Assembly: GCA_963932145.1 (NCBI GenBank) | Contig: OZ010580.1 | Coordinates: forward strand, 5,363,921-5,427,920 | DNA from: Acanthosepion lycidas | Taxonomy: Eukaryota; Mollusca; Cephalopoda; Sepiida; Sepiidae | Reading direction: 5' to 3' | Length of the DNA stretch: 64,000 bases | Shown here: in pieces, positions 42,310-53,039 of the stretch | Layout: each line of letters begins with the position of its first letter | Position numbering within the stretch: the first letter of the stretch is position 1 | The notes under the pieces: generated by a model | Told to the model about the DNA's origin: nothing | Databases searched by the model: none | The model's input: the letters and a program-made list of their open reading frames with translations, nothing else | Program-made: the position numbers and the translations under genes

Positions 42310-43715
42310 GTGCATCTTTCTTTCTCTCTAAAATAAAGTATCTGCAGCTCTTTAAAAAATAAAAAAAATATCAAGGTTATTTGGACTTAGTATGCTTGCA
42401 GGTCTTTTAGCTACTGTGAATGAATAATGAATTATTTTAGGATAGGTGTTAAAATAAATACTTTTTTTTTTTTCTTTTTTAAAGTGAAGTCAGTACATTT
42501 TGTTTCTAAGGGCAAGTGAATGTTTCATTGAAGTCTTTCCAAGTAAAACCATAAAAATAGATCTCAGAAATAGGACTGTGCCTGCTGTTTGGCAAATGTG
42601 TATCAATAAGAATACGTTTTTGTGTACCTTACTAAAAAGGAAACCTGCATAACAGGTGGTAGAAAATATTAAAAAAAAAAAAAAAATTGTAATCAGTCCA
42701 TATCAATCTAAGAATAATTCAAAGTATTTGGCCATTGTATTAGCTAAAAGGTTTTGATAAAAGCATCAAAAACATAATAATACTATAAGCAACAAACCTA
42801 TTCTTCTCTGTGTGTAATGAATTTATCAAAATCGCTCCAAAAGTAATGCATCATATTCTATTACATTGGGTAATGATGTCAGAGGTGAATGTTGATTATA
42901 TGGCAGTAGCTTCCCATCAGTAACTCTTTTTTTTTTTTTTTTTTTTTTTTTTACCTAGGTACAAATAGAATCTGAGTGACAGTCTAACAAAATGGTGTCT
43001 GATATGAAAGTGCATACAAAGCTACTCCATATAAAGAAATTGCACTTATTGGCAGTTGCTGAATGCTTGTAGTGACCAAACAGTGGATGTGAGCAAAGTT
43101 AGGAAGGGGTAATATATTTCAGTAGTAGAAAAGTAGAAAAAGCAATGTGTGTGTGTGTGGGGGGCAAAGTAGGTCATTTGCATACATTTTTAATGACTGG
43201 CAGTTATGTAGAAAAATGTTTTGTAGCTGAAAAATTACTCTATCCAGTTGTGTTACTGTGCTTTCTGTATTTGTTATAATTTCTGCAGAATCTTTTTTTT
43301 TTTTTTTTTTTTTTACTTTCTTTCATGGCATATCATTTCTTTATGGGTCAGTTAATGCCAAAGTTTAATTTTCTTAGGAGCTTTGCAGTAATAAAGATAT
43401 GTTATTCTGCTTTCACAATTGAATACATGGCAGATGGTACTCAGCTTTTGTGCATATACATGTTTGTGTGGACATGATTACTAGAGGTGGTGATATTTTT
43501 GTTTTATATCATGATTTTGTTAAGTTATATTTTAGCATACAGTTTGATTGGTAGGTCGATTTTTGTCTAGCAGCATATCAACCTCTGTGTTGTTTAATGA
43601 TGCAATCTAAATATTTTGAATGCAGTTGTATGCCTTCAGCTACTGATACAATATATTGTTGGCAATTTTACTATATAAAAATATATTACTAATATTTTTA
43701 TAGTGTTTTGCTGGG
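42310..43715. other. no recognisable gene
   Basis: AT-rich with T runs at 42928-42951 and 43291-43313. 43340-43395 resembles 49950-50005, and 43545-43610 resembles 47245-47305, so a diverged interspersed repeat is present. Confidence 0.45.
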
Positions 43716-43719
43716 ACTC

Positions 43720-43860
43720 TGAACCGGTATGGGAACTCCTGTTAAAGTGAACCTGGAGAACAACAGCAATTAAGAGGTTGTTCCACACTCCTCAAAACCT
43801 CCAATCTTTTGATCAGAGGCCTTGCTTCTGGATGTAGTTTGTCATACCAAGGACAACCTG
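43720..43860 (+). repeat. interspersed repeat (inverse of 35760-35945)
   Basis: Shares CACACTCCTCAAAACCTCC and the following GATCAGAGGCCTTGCTTCTG with the reverse complement of 35780-35880. Confidence 0.55.
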
Positions 43861-43874
43861 CAGAAATAAAAAGG

Positions 43875-44650
43875 TGGTAGGAGAATAACATGGACTTGAG
43901 CATATGAGCAGTGAGGAAGTTTTAAGGAAAATGGAAACTAAAAAGAAACTTGTATATAGGATAAAAGGAAATTTTTGGAACTTCTTCTATGTGCAGTGTC
44001 ACTTCAGGATGTTGGTAATCATGGCTCTCCACAATTTTTTTATCTTTTGTAGTTCTTAATAAATTTTGTTTTTGCTATCTTTCCTAAACCCTGTCTTGCT
44101 ATCCCTCTAAACAAGCTCACTAGGTAGATTATATGTTGTTTTTCTCTTGCCTTCACAGTGTTCTATTTCCTAAGCCCCTTTTTCCTCATCATGTGCCCTA
44201 GAAATTTCAACACTATCTTTCTGATGTTAAGTGGCTTTTACACAATTTCCTCTCCCTTGAAGGTCTTAATAACTTTTGTTCTTTTCTTAACTTTCCCATA
44301 CCCTGCTCCACCATCCATTCACGCAAACTCGCCAGCTAATTTGTGTTGTAATCTTGATTCTTTTAACTTTTATCTATCCTGTGAGTATCAAATTTTCTAA
44401 ACTCTCTTTCCACATAATGTGTCCCAGAAATCTCAACTGTCTCTTTCTGATGTTTGCTCCATTTCACAGTATTTTCAGCATCTTTTAGACATGTCTTCAT
44501 CTTTGAGGAGATAGTCCTATATGGCAGTGATTGCTGGGCAGATATTACATAATAGTTCAGTACTATTTTCTGTTTCTAATTTTCCTATTTCTTAATACTT
44601 TGCTGAGCTTTGGGAGGGCATCTTTCACTATCCTAACATACCTACAGATT
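43875..44650. pseudogene. family R LINE pieces, head-to-head and duplicated
   Basis: 43875-43980 is a plus-strand R piece (GAGCATATGAGCAGTGAGGA, AGGAAAATGGAAACTAAAA). From 43985 the orientation flips: a minus-strand R tail runs to about 44230, where a second R tail starts again (CAATTTCCTCTCCCTTGAAG) and continues to about 44640. Confidence 0.7.
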
Positions 44651-44904
44651 TTAGTGCTACACATTTTGTCCTTTGTTAAAACACTTCAGTTATTTAAATT
44701 GTTGTATATGTTTGATTTTGTTATCTCTAATTTGTATTTCTGGGACTCATAATGATAAAAGGCATTCGGGGGGGGGGCATATTGAAAGTAAGATGGGCAG
44801 AGGGAAATGAATAGTCATCTAGTTAATAAGGTTGTGTAAATGATTGGCAGAGCAGCAAGGATATAAAAAAAAAGCAAACATTGCTAAGAACTACAAAGGA
44901 ATAC

Positions 44905-44940
<36 letters not shown>
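44650..44940. other. unassigned, ending in (TA)n 44910-44937
   Basis: A G run at 44768-44777 and the TA run are the only features. Confidence 0.5.
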
Positions 44941-45094
44941 CATATATTAGTGAGTAAGTGTTGAGTATTAACTTAGATGCCATTGTGATTCACAGAATCA
45001 TAAATAAAATTGTAGCAGACTGAAAATTAGATGGCATTTGGATATGTTTAGCAAAATAGTGGCAGACAGAACAAGATCCATATTCAACTTCTGT

Positions 45095-45385
45095 ATATGT
45101 TGTGTCCCCCTCAGAATGTAAGTGATCATGGCTCTCCCCACTTTTCTGTCCTTTGTATCTCTAGATAAATCTTGTCTCTTTGTTATTTCTCTTAAACTAT
45201 TCCATCATCCATTTACTCAAGCTCAATAAGTATGTTTTTCCCCCCTCTTCAATCTGTTCTGTGAGTATCAGATTTTCCAAGTCCTCTTACCTCATTATGT
45301 GCTTTAGAAATTTTAACTCTTTCTGATGTTGCGTTTCATTTTTGTTTCCATTTTCTTTAAAACTTTGTCATAATACTTTAAAAGT
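45095..45385 (-). repeat. family R tail fragment
   Basis: GTTGTGTCCCCCTCAGAATG, GATCATGGCTCTCCCCAC and the CATCCATTTACTCAAGCTCA block are the antisense R tail. Confidence 0.7.
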
Positions 45386-45429
45386 TCATTATTATTATCC
45401 ACCTTAGAAGGGGTAATGAGAGAGAGAGA

Positions 45430-45545
45430 TATATAACTGAATGGGTAAATATGGGTAGATGTGTGAGCGAGTGATCATATACATATAAATAGTCTAAGAA
45501 AAAAACAGTGCTCAATGTTAAATAACCAAGGTATTTAATATATGC
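45430..45545 (+). repeat. PLE-associated repeat
   Basis: ACTGAATGGGTAAATATGGG through AACAGTGCTCAATGTTAAAT matches 54455-54525 and the reverse complement of 1545-1670. Confidence 0.65.
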
Positions 45546-46110
45546 TAATTTTGATCGATAGAACCTATCTGCCTGCTAAAATGAAGGCGTGGTGCTATCA
45601 ACATGATCTACTACCCGACCTTTTGTGGCCTCTGCAAATGTTTGAAATTGCATTATGTCGTATTGAGCAAGGGATCCATAAGTATTTGCGTAAGTGGCTT
45701 GGAGTTCCTCCTTGTTTTTCGAAAGTGGGGCTATGTTTTTCGAAAGTGGGGCTATATACCAACTCCGGACATCTGCAGCTCCCTATACATTCATTGGTGA
45801 AGGAATTCAAGGTTGGGAAGGTACGCCTTCATATGATGATGGACTGAGCTAATGATTGCATACGGAAGGTGCATCCAGAGATTAAATCTGGTACAAAGTG
45901 GTCAGCTGCTGAGGCCACACAAGAAGCAGAAAACAGCCTGTGAGTCAGATATCATGGGCGTGATTCAGAATAATCGGGCTGGATTGGGAAACACGACTGG
46001 TTCCCATATTGTATTTATTTCTATGCTTGGTTGGCTCAGGAGATTTTTGTGGCCTAGCATATGTGCTGATTCCTTAAGTTTACGAATTTTCCAATGGTAT
46101 TCCCTATCTA
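45545..46110 (+). pseudogene. diverged retroelement RT C-terminal fragment
   Basis: The 101-codon frame contains LIDRTYLPAKMKAWCYQHDL, LPDLLWPLQM and LRKWLGVPPC. This is a conserved post-palm segment of a class of cnidarian/molluscan reverse transcriptases (DKT.LPGKLK.WCFQ..LLPR.MWPL..Y; KWLGVPRCLS.VGLY). A frameshift near 45847 leads to EIKSGTKWSAAEATQEAE and then DIMGVIQNNRAGLG. An exact in-frame 21-base duplication at 45713-45754 repeats CFSKVGL. CpG content is higher than around it, suggesting a fairly recent insertion. Confidence 0.6.
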
Positions 46111-46128
46111 TGATATATATATATATAT
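46111..46128. repeat. (TA)n microsatellite
   Basis: Short TA run at the fragment's end. Confidence 0.8.
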
Positions 46129-46129
46129 A

Positions 46130-47555
46130 GCGATTTTATAACATATTTATGTTATAATTTAAAAAAAAAAAATTATATTTGCTCTACTCTGTATTGAGCA
46201 CTCTTAAGAATAGTATTTGTTGGTCATTGGAATTTATTCTGTATACACCAATCCTATACTTGGATATATATGTGTGTGTGTGTGTGATCCTTAGACTGTT
46301 TCACTGTATCGCAGCACATCAGTGTGGATAGACATGTGATTGCTTCAAGCCAGGCTCAAGGCAGAGCTTTGTGTCACTCACTATCTTAACATATGCTTTT
46401 TTTTCTATCTGCATTTATTTTAAGCTACAAATTAAAAGATGAAAAATTTTTTAGATTTTGATGTCATTCTTGGGGGGGGGGTATTCTTGATAATTGCTAA
46501 AAGTATAGCTGAAAGCACCTGGAAAACATTCAGACAATTTTTATATAATTTATGTGCTGAAAAGAAAAAAAATTATATGTATACATGAGAAAAAAAATCA
46601 ACCATTGCAACTTGTTAGTCATTTTTAATTAAACTTGGACACACATACACGTTTCAGATGAATAGAAGAATCTGTTCACAGAAAGAATATGAAATGTATT
46701 TTTTCCATCTACACAAACATTTCATTCACACATTGAGTTTTACAAAATCATGAATTAGCGCTGAAATGAAATTTTCATGGCAGCTTCGTTAGAGCTTCAG
46801 TAATAGACATTTTTCAAACACAAAATATTTTATATTTTATTTTTTTTCAACTTTCTCTTTTTTTTAGTCTGTGAAAATATAAACATGTTTTGTGTGCTTA
46901 TTGCAAAATGAAACAGGTTAAAATAAAAAAGCTAAATAAGTTATGAACCTGCCAAGTCTAAAAAAGTTAAAGGTGAAACACATTGGATCATTTATTGATC
47001 ATATTTTTTCCCCTAGGTTTTATGGTTATTGATTATTGATTGATATTTTTCTTTATGAACAAATTTAGAACTATTTATTGGCAACATAATTACTAGCTGT
47101 TTCTCAATTCAGAAGCATATAAACTAAAACACACTACCTATGTCCCATAATAATTCTTACATTTAGTGCATAAAATGTGTATACAAATGTAACAACAATT
47201 ATGGGACAGCTCAATCATTCCCTCAGGTCCTGTAGACATCATTGATTGGTTGATTGTTTTTGTTTAGTGGCATATCAACCTCTATGGGTTATTTAATACT
47301 GAAATCATAATATTATTCTTCAATTTTATTTTATTTATTTTTTATAATAATGGTTTTAGTGATACAAGTTTTACAATTAAACATGAGAGGAGGTGGATTC
47401 ATACCTTTTCCAAGATTTATATATAGATATAAAAGTGAACACTGAAAATCACTGCATAGTGACTAGCAGCTTCACAACTTAACTAAGTTAAAATCAGGAA
47501 ATATTTTTAGGGTCAACATTTTTTACTAAGATTGTTGTATACTTTCTTCATTTGT
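46130..47555. other. no recognisable gene
   Basis: AT-rich. (GT)n at 46271-46286 and a G run at 46472-46481. A diverged repeat shared with 43545-43610 lies at 47245-47305. Confidence 0.5.
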
Positions 47556-47559
47556 GCAT

Positions 47560-48385
47560 TGTATCCTTTTAGGAAGGTGAGCCATCGTAGCTTTCCACAG
47601 CTTCCTGTTACTTGTAACGCTAAGAAACGTATTTCTTACTCTGCCATCTAATGTTATTTGCTGCTTCCTTCTCTCTTATTTTCCATACACTGTTTTAATT
47701 ATTAGCAGTGATTTTAGCCAAACTTGGTCATTCTTTGCAAATTCTCATGGTTGAGCTTTATCTCATGCTTAAATTACTAATGAAGTGAGGATAAAATTAA
47801 GTTAAAAAAAATGCTTAATTTTTGAACTAATCTAAGCGTATAAGCTCCATTCAAATAATAAAAAAAATCTTGTCAGTTTTACATTTACCAAGTCCTCTTT
47901 TCTCAATGTGCCTTATGGCCATATCACATTGAAACAGTGGTTCTCATCCAGTCATTGAAGTTAAGCAATGTCGAGCCTAGTCAGTACATAGATGGGTAAC
48001 TGCTTGGAAATATATCAGGTGCAGCAAGCTTGCATGTGCAAGTGGTGTAATAGGTAAGGTCTCATGATGAGAAGCTGGAAAGCTGAGTTCAAATTCCAGT
48101 TGGGTTCATTACATTCACTTATATGCAGATACCCATGGGAAAGATACGAGTCCACCTCTTCTCCCCCCACTACCATCTAGGGGTTTAAATAGTGAGACTT
48201 CTGTCTAAAAATCATTATTAGCTCCAATATTCACTCGTAAAAGAATTATTTTTACAATCCCAAAATATGTTTTGGCTTTAAGTAAAAACCTACTTTTAGT
48301 TCCCATTTTCTTTGAAACCTCCTCATTGCATACATATTCAGTCCATGAAATTCTCAGTATCTGTTTGAGACTTCCTACTTGTACC
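47560..48385 (-). pseudogene. family R LINE fragment split by a SINE
   Basis: Antisense R landmarks occur at 47570-47640 (CATCGTAGCTTTCCACAGCT), 47885-47912 (CCAAGTCCTCTTTTCTCAAT) and 48295-48380 (TTCCCATTTTCTTTGAAACC, TATTCAGTCCATGAAATTCT). The 5S-tRNA SINE interrupts at 47913. Confidence 0.7.
47913..48195 (+). repeat. 5S-rRNA/tRNA composite SINE, best copy
   Basis: 47916-48020 aligns with almost the whole of animal 5S rRNA: TATGGCCATATCACATTGAA, GTTCTCATCCAGTCATTGAA, GTTAAGCAATGTCGAGCCTA, TCAGTACATAGATGGGTAAC, TGCTTGGAAATATATCAGGT. A tRNA-like unit follows (AAGTGGTGTAATAGGTAAGG A box; GAGTTCAAATTCCAGT B box at 48086), then the tail with CCCATGGGAAAGATACGAGT. Both halves carry RNA polymerase III internal promoter elements. 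Confidence 0.8.
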
Positions 48386-48389
48386 AAAA

Positions 48390-48685
48390 GTTAGTCTTAT
48401 TTACTGCAAATTTAATCAATAATTTTCAAGGCAGGTATGACTTCCCCACTTAGAAGATATTGCAGGCTAGGAAAATCTATTTGATAAATTTGTAACAGGG
48501 TGGCCAATTTCTAGTAATATTAACTATTGAATAAATATATTTCATTGTGTTGTATTTGACATGATTCACTGAGGACTAAGAAGTCCCATGGAGGCAGGGG
48601 ATGTGTAACAAGACATGTCTTGTCCCTACAGAATCTAGTAGGTGAGAAGAGTTTGTGCCCCTTTTCTTTTATCAATATTATTTAG
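48390..48685. other. no recognisable feature
   Basis: Unassigned. Confidence 0.45.
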
Positions 48686-48689
48686 TAGG

Positions 48690-49285
48690 CATTAGGAGAA
48701 CAACTCTGGTAGACAAGTAAAATAATGCCACTTATTGTTGTATTTACTAAAATAACAGAACATTTGACATTTGAAGGGGCATTGGAATAGCAAAAGTGCC
48801 TTCCAAAAGGTAAGCAACATATGAAGAAACAGGAAAACTTCATGAGAAACTAGAAAGAGTGATAAAATGCTATGTAATCTCAATTTTTTAATATGATGGT
48901 GAATACTAGACACTTTCCTCACTGAAGTGGAGACTAAAGGCAACAAAAATGTAATGCTACAGAAGGATGCTGAGAATACCATAGACGGAACATGTAAGCA
49001 ATGAAAAAGTTTTATGGAAAACAAAAGGAAACTCAGAATCACAAAGAGACAGTTGAGATTTCTTGGACACATAACTAAAAAAGAGGGCTTGGAGAATTTA
49101 ACAGTCAGAGTCAAGAGGGAAAAGGGGAAAAACAGTAAATAACCTACCTAGCAAACTTGTGCAAATGGATGGCAAAACAGGGAATGGGTGGGATAGTAAA
49201 AAAACAAACTAAGAGCTGAAAGGAATAGAAAGTTGTGGAGAGCTGTAATCATTCATGTTTTGAAGGGACATGGCATATAAAAGGT
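48690..49285 (+). pseudogene. family R LINE, reverse-transcriptase tail to 3' end
   Basis: Plus-sense landmarks in order: GGGGCATTGGAATAGCAAAA, AGAAACAGGAAAACTTCATG, AATGTAATGCTACAGAAGGA, GGAACATGTAAGCAATGAAA, ACAGTTGAGATTTCTTGGAC, AACTTGTGCAAATGGATGGC, GTTGTGGAGAGCTGTAATCA. Confidence 0.8.
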
Positions 49286-49316
49286 GAATATCAATAATAA
49301 TAATAAAAAAAAAAAA

Positions 49317-49891
49317 GAGTTGGATGCTAAAATATGCTCCCGTGAACATTATGTAATTAGTTATTGGAAAACATTTTAAAAAATATCAGGTATAAATTAA
49401 TTTACATCTGGTTAATCCCTCTTAGTACTGATTATCACAATTTCATATTTTTCTATAGGTTATTCTTAATTCTTGCAAATATTAAAAGAATTTTTTAAAT
49501 TTATTTTAGTGTAGGCTTCATGAGAAGATATTATAAAAAGGAAAAGTTAAAATAAAACCCAGGATAATGAAAATGATGATTTACATGAACAAAGACCTGT
49601 AAACATTGATATAGAATAGATTTCATTTTTTAATTGACTATAATAATGAATTGGTAGCAGATTATGCATGTTTATACAAATGAACTATGAAAATCAATAA
49701 GTCCTTGAATAATTTTATGTTGCTGATGACACTAAATAATATTGTTACATCAATGACAAGGAAAACTGTTCATGACTTCAAGATGATTTAAATTCACTTT
49801 CAGCTTGAATTTTGTTATGATACATAAAATTCAATGTGGGAAAGTGTGTTGAAAATGAGTTGGATGCTAAAATATGCTCCCGTGAACATTA
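49317..49891 (+). pseudogene. non-LTR RT fragment bounded by a 35-bp direct repeat
   Basis: An exact 35-base sequence starting GAGTTGGATGCTAAAATATG occurs at 49317-49351 and 49857-49891. Between them, 49713-49850 encodes FYVADDTK (an intact YxADD box), then LQDDLNSLSA and IKFNVGKC in one interrupted frame, the palm-to-thumb region of a CR1/RTE-like reverse transcriptase. The second repeat copy directly continues this frame, so the first may be a displaced duplicate. Confidence 0.6.
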
Positions 49892-49899
49892 CAGACCAG

Positions 49900-50125
49900 T
49901 TGAAATACACTTACACATTAGATGGATTTTAAAAAGATGGTTTTGTTTCTTTAACTCCTTATGGGTCATTTAATGCCAAAATTTTATTCTCTTGTGAGTT
50001 TGGTAATTTTTTTTTTTTTTTTACTATGAAAATGTATTGTTGGTAATTCTTTTCTAATGTAATTTTATACAATGACCCCAGTTTGGGGGTTCACTATTTG
50101 CCCATAGCTGGGACCCTAACAGGTG
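49900..50125. other. unassigned repeat remnants
   Basis: 49950-50005 resembles 43340-43395. 50095-50125 is the reverse complement of 35915-35940. Confidence 0.4.
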
Positions 50126-50129
50126 CTAC

Positions 50130-50960
50130 CAGCCTGATTTTAAAAAGAAAAGTAAAAGAACAAAGAAATTTGGGAATTTTAGTTTCATAGGCAAAGGAAA
50201 CAGTGTTGAGAACAGATATGGAAAGGAAACTGCAAAAACTCCTATAGAAGGTAGTAAGGGAAACCAAGAAGAAAGGACTAAACATCAACTGCAAAAAGAC
50301 AGAATGCAGGGTTGTTAGCAAAATGGACAGCCAAACATGCAAATTACAAATTGGAGATACCAAAATCAAACAAGTACAAAAATTTAAATATCTGGGAAGT
50401 GTTTTAACAAAGAACAAAAAGTGTGAAATTGAAATCCAAAAGTGAATTAGGATAGCCAAGGATGCATTTCAAAAGCTAAACAGAGTATTAAGAAACAGGA
50501 AAATTTTGCTGGAAACAAAGAAAAGAGTACTGAATTGTTAAATAATATCAATCATCCTGTATGGCAGTAAATGCAGGACAATCTCTTCACAGATGCTGAC
50601 ACTTTAGTCAGCAGAAATGTAGTTCTACAGGAGGCTGATGGTCTGAACATGTGAGCAGTGAAGTTTCAGAGAAAATGAAAACAAAAATGAAACTTATATA
50701 TAACATCAAGAAAAGGCAGTTGGAATTTCTAGGGCACACAATGAGGAAAGAAGGCTTGGAAAATTGGATACTCACAGGATAAATTGTAGGCAAGAGGGAC
50801 AGAGGAAAATGGCAGATAATTTACTTTGTTCTGCATCCATTTTCTCAAGCTCACAAAGTTCAAGAGAAATAACAAAATAACAATTTATTAAGAGTTACAA
50901 TTGTGGAGAGTCATGATTGTCTATGTCCTGAAGGGATACAGCAGATAGAAGTTTCATGTG
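50130..50960 (+). pseudogene. family R LINE, longest plus-strand copy
   Basis: The plus strand shows AAGACAGAATGCAGG (KTEC), CAAATTGGAGATACCAAAAT (QIGDTKI), AATTTAAATATCTGGGAAGT (FKYLGS), GGATAGCCAAGGATGCATTT (IAKDAF), AAACAAAGAAAAGAGTACTG (ETKKRVL), CCTGTATGGCAGTAAATGCA (LYGSKC), TGTAGTTCTACAGGAGGCTG, TGGTCTGAACATGTGAGCAG, AGGCAGTTGGAATTTCTAGG (RQLEFLG). It ends with TGTGGAGAGTCATGATTGTC. Several frameshifts; inactive. Confidence 0.85.
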
Positions 50961-50964
50961 ATTT

Positions 50965-51600
50965 ATCTCCAAAGAAGTATTTCATTGCATCTTAAGAAAT
51001 CTGAATAATACCCTGATGAGCTTGCCACATGCACAATATTTTTCTATTATGGAGCTCAGCTTTTTTGGGGATCAGTTGTGGAGATTTATTCTTGTAAATC
51101 CACCATTTTTTGTGTTGAAAATTGTCATATGCAACTCGTATCATAGCAGGGGATAAAAAAACATGTAAGGAATAGGTTATTTCTCTGTTGTGACTATGGA
51201 TAGACAATCCACTTTATTCTTTTTGCTAAGAGCATGTTGGAACCAAAAGGACCAGCTTGCTGACATTCAAGTATTGGCATCTGGTAGATTGTGATGTGTT
51301 TAACATCTTTGCTAATTCTCAAGTACTTTGCCATCAATTACTTTCCACTAATGACTTCAGAGCTTCATCATTAAAATCTGATTAATTTGTCTAAATTTAT
51401 CTTCCAATGACATTTCTACAGAACAAAACTTTGCAAACCAATTTCGTACTTGCCATTTGGTTATAACTCCTTAACCATAAACACAAGATATTTTTCTGTG
51501 TCTCCATAGGATTAATCACCTACTTCAACTCCTATAACATATTACATAAATGCATGTTCAGTTCTTCCATTAGTGGTGCTATGTTTATTTCTATTTACAC
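50965..51600. other. no recognisable gene
   Basis: Unassigned AT-rich sequence. Confidence 0.5.
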
Positions 51601-51607
51601 CATTCAA

Positions 51608-51835
51608 ACTGTTGTCCTCTTCTTCTTTGCCATATTAACGATGTTTCAGCTATAGTACACTCTGGCCTTCTTCAGGTGATATACAATGGAATTTCAAACC
51701 AGACCCTTTATTTGGCTATTTTTCTGTTTCTTGGACTAAATAAACTGTTCAGTTCAAAATTCTGACATATATCACCTGAAGCATACAATGGCTGAAACAT
51801 TGTGGATAGGGCAATAAAGATGAGGACAACAGTAA
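51608..51835. repeat. fold-back repeat, arms about 80-95 bp
   Basis: 51608-51710 is inverted relative to 51740-51830 (CAAACTGTTGTCCTCTTCTT against GATGAGGACAACAGT; GGTGATATAC against ATATATCACC). Each arm, in the sense TATATCACCTGAAG..GCTGAAACAT, resembles PLE-type ends. The copy at 41860-42300 is related. Confidence 0.65.
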
Positions 51836-52025
51836 TGTAAATAGTTACAATACCTCATCTCAGAAATATAAACAGATGTTGAAGTTTATTCTTTAATCTA
51901 CTGTGTATGCTGCCACTGCTGTGTAAAAAGTATGTTAGTGTATACAAAATTTGTTCTTAACTGTCACATATCGATGACATTTTTGTCATTACAATTGATT
52001 TCCAAAAATCGAAATTACTTATACA

Positions 52026-52142
52026 TACGAGGGGTACTGAAAAGTTCACTTGCACTATGAAATATTAGGTTGGTGCAAAAATAATGTCGTTTTCTCACAT
52101 AGTAACATGTGAGAAAACGACATTATTTTTGTACCAACCTAA
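52026..52142. mobile_element. mariner-derived MITE (copy 2) next to a mariner end
   Basis: 52065-52142 (78 bp) is a near-perfect palindrome with ends TTAGGTTGGTGCAAAAATAA and TTATTTTTGTACCAACCTAA, flanked by TA on both sides (52063-52064 and 52143-52144). Immediately before it, 52027-52050 is ACGAGGGGTACTGAAAAGTT, an end-like mariner sequence. Confidence 0.9.
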
Positions 52143-52144
52143 TA

Positions 52145-52715
52145 TATTTGCTGCAGTGATTTTAGTTTCACCAGATCAAATTATGCAAAACTTAAGACCA
52201 ATTTAGCAAGAAATAAAAAAAAAAATTAAATTTTCTTGTATAATTTTCTTCCTTTAAATATTTTAAGTACAATTTAAAAAAAAAATTCTGAATTCTGGTG
52301 ACATGGGTTAAATAGCAGAGTAGACAAGACACTCTAGCTTTGAATGGTAAACAGTCTAGAAAAAGAGAAATCAGAATTCAAAACCATGAGAAATCAGTTA
52401 TTTCACAAGAAATGCATGACATTTTATATATAGTAATGAAAAAAGTAAAAAAATCTCTGGAGAGTCATGACCTTCCTGCAATGTTTTGAAGGGATATGCC
52501 ATTAAAAAAATAAAAATTAACTCTTCTATAAACCATCTGTTCTCAAATCAACTGATTTACCAAACCCTCAAGAAACAACAAATACTGCTAAATCTTAAAG
52601 TTTACATAAATCATCAACCCCACAACCACAAATAGAAATAAAAAAAAATCTTGCCTTCCCATGGTTCACAGAAATGACCTACTCTTCTTGGTTAGTACGT
52701 ACTCATTTTCTGTTT
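52145..52715. repeat. SINE tail and family R tail fragments
   Basis: 52296-52395 (CATGGGTTAAATAGCAGAGT, GAATTCAAAACCATG) is the 3' half of the tRNA SINE. 52450-52505 (CTCTGGAGAGTCATGACCTT) is a family R 3' tail. The remainder is unassigned. Confidence 0.6.
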
Positions 52716-52719
52716 AATA

Positions 52720-52830
52720 TTGGGCTCCTGGTTCCTTCTAAGATCTTTGTCATTCTCTTTACTTCTAGTAACCGCTTGCATCTTAGTGGCATTATCACCT
52801 TGTTTGGGGTGAACTGATTAACAAAACAAA
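52720..52830 (+). repeat. family J LINE 3' end
   Basis: CTTGCATCTTAGTGGCATTA and CACCTTGTTTGGGGTGAACT form the J 3' signature, followed by an A-rich tail. Confidence 0.7.
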
Positions 52831-52844
52831 ATAAAAATAGATGC

Positions 52845-53035
52845 CTGACTGAGTGATTAAAATGTTTGCTTTCCATTTATGAAACCTAGATTCAAATCTC
52901 ACCATGGTTGATTTGTCAGGGATGTAACTTCTTCATGTTATTGGCCTGGGGAGGTGATCCCAGTGTGTAGCACTGTTGGAAAGTGCCTGAAAATCATACC
53001 CCACTGGGTAGATCCAAGCATTACAAGTGAATGAA
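52845..53035 (+). repeat. tRNA-derived SINE (third type)
   Basis: GCCTGACTGAGTGATTAAAA resembles a tRNA A box and AGATTCAAATCTCACC a B box, with spacing like a tRNA gene with a variable arm. An unrelated body follows with GCCTGGGGAGGTGATCCC. Confidence 0.6.
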
Positions 53036-53039
53036 ATTG

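Noticed and set aside
47913..48026. genuine 5S rRNA gene
   Set aside because: Several substitutions at conserved positions, no pol III terminator after the 5S part, and a SINE body is fused downstream.
48692..49114. 140-codon minus-strand frame
   Set aside because: Antisense of a plus-strand family R copy; the sense strand carries the recognisable motifs.
50094..50459. 121-codon minus-strand frame
   Set aside because: Antisense of the family R copy at 50130-50960.
51608..51835. additional hammerhead ribozyme (CUGAAGA..GAAAC..GUU)
   Set aside because: Core-like motifs are present but no stem I next to the core pairs convincingly and the cleavage triplet varies between the two arms.
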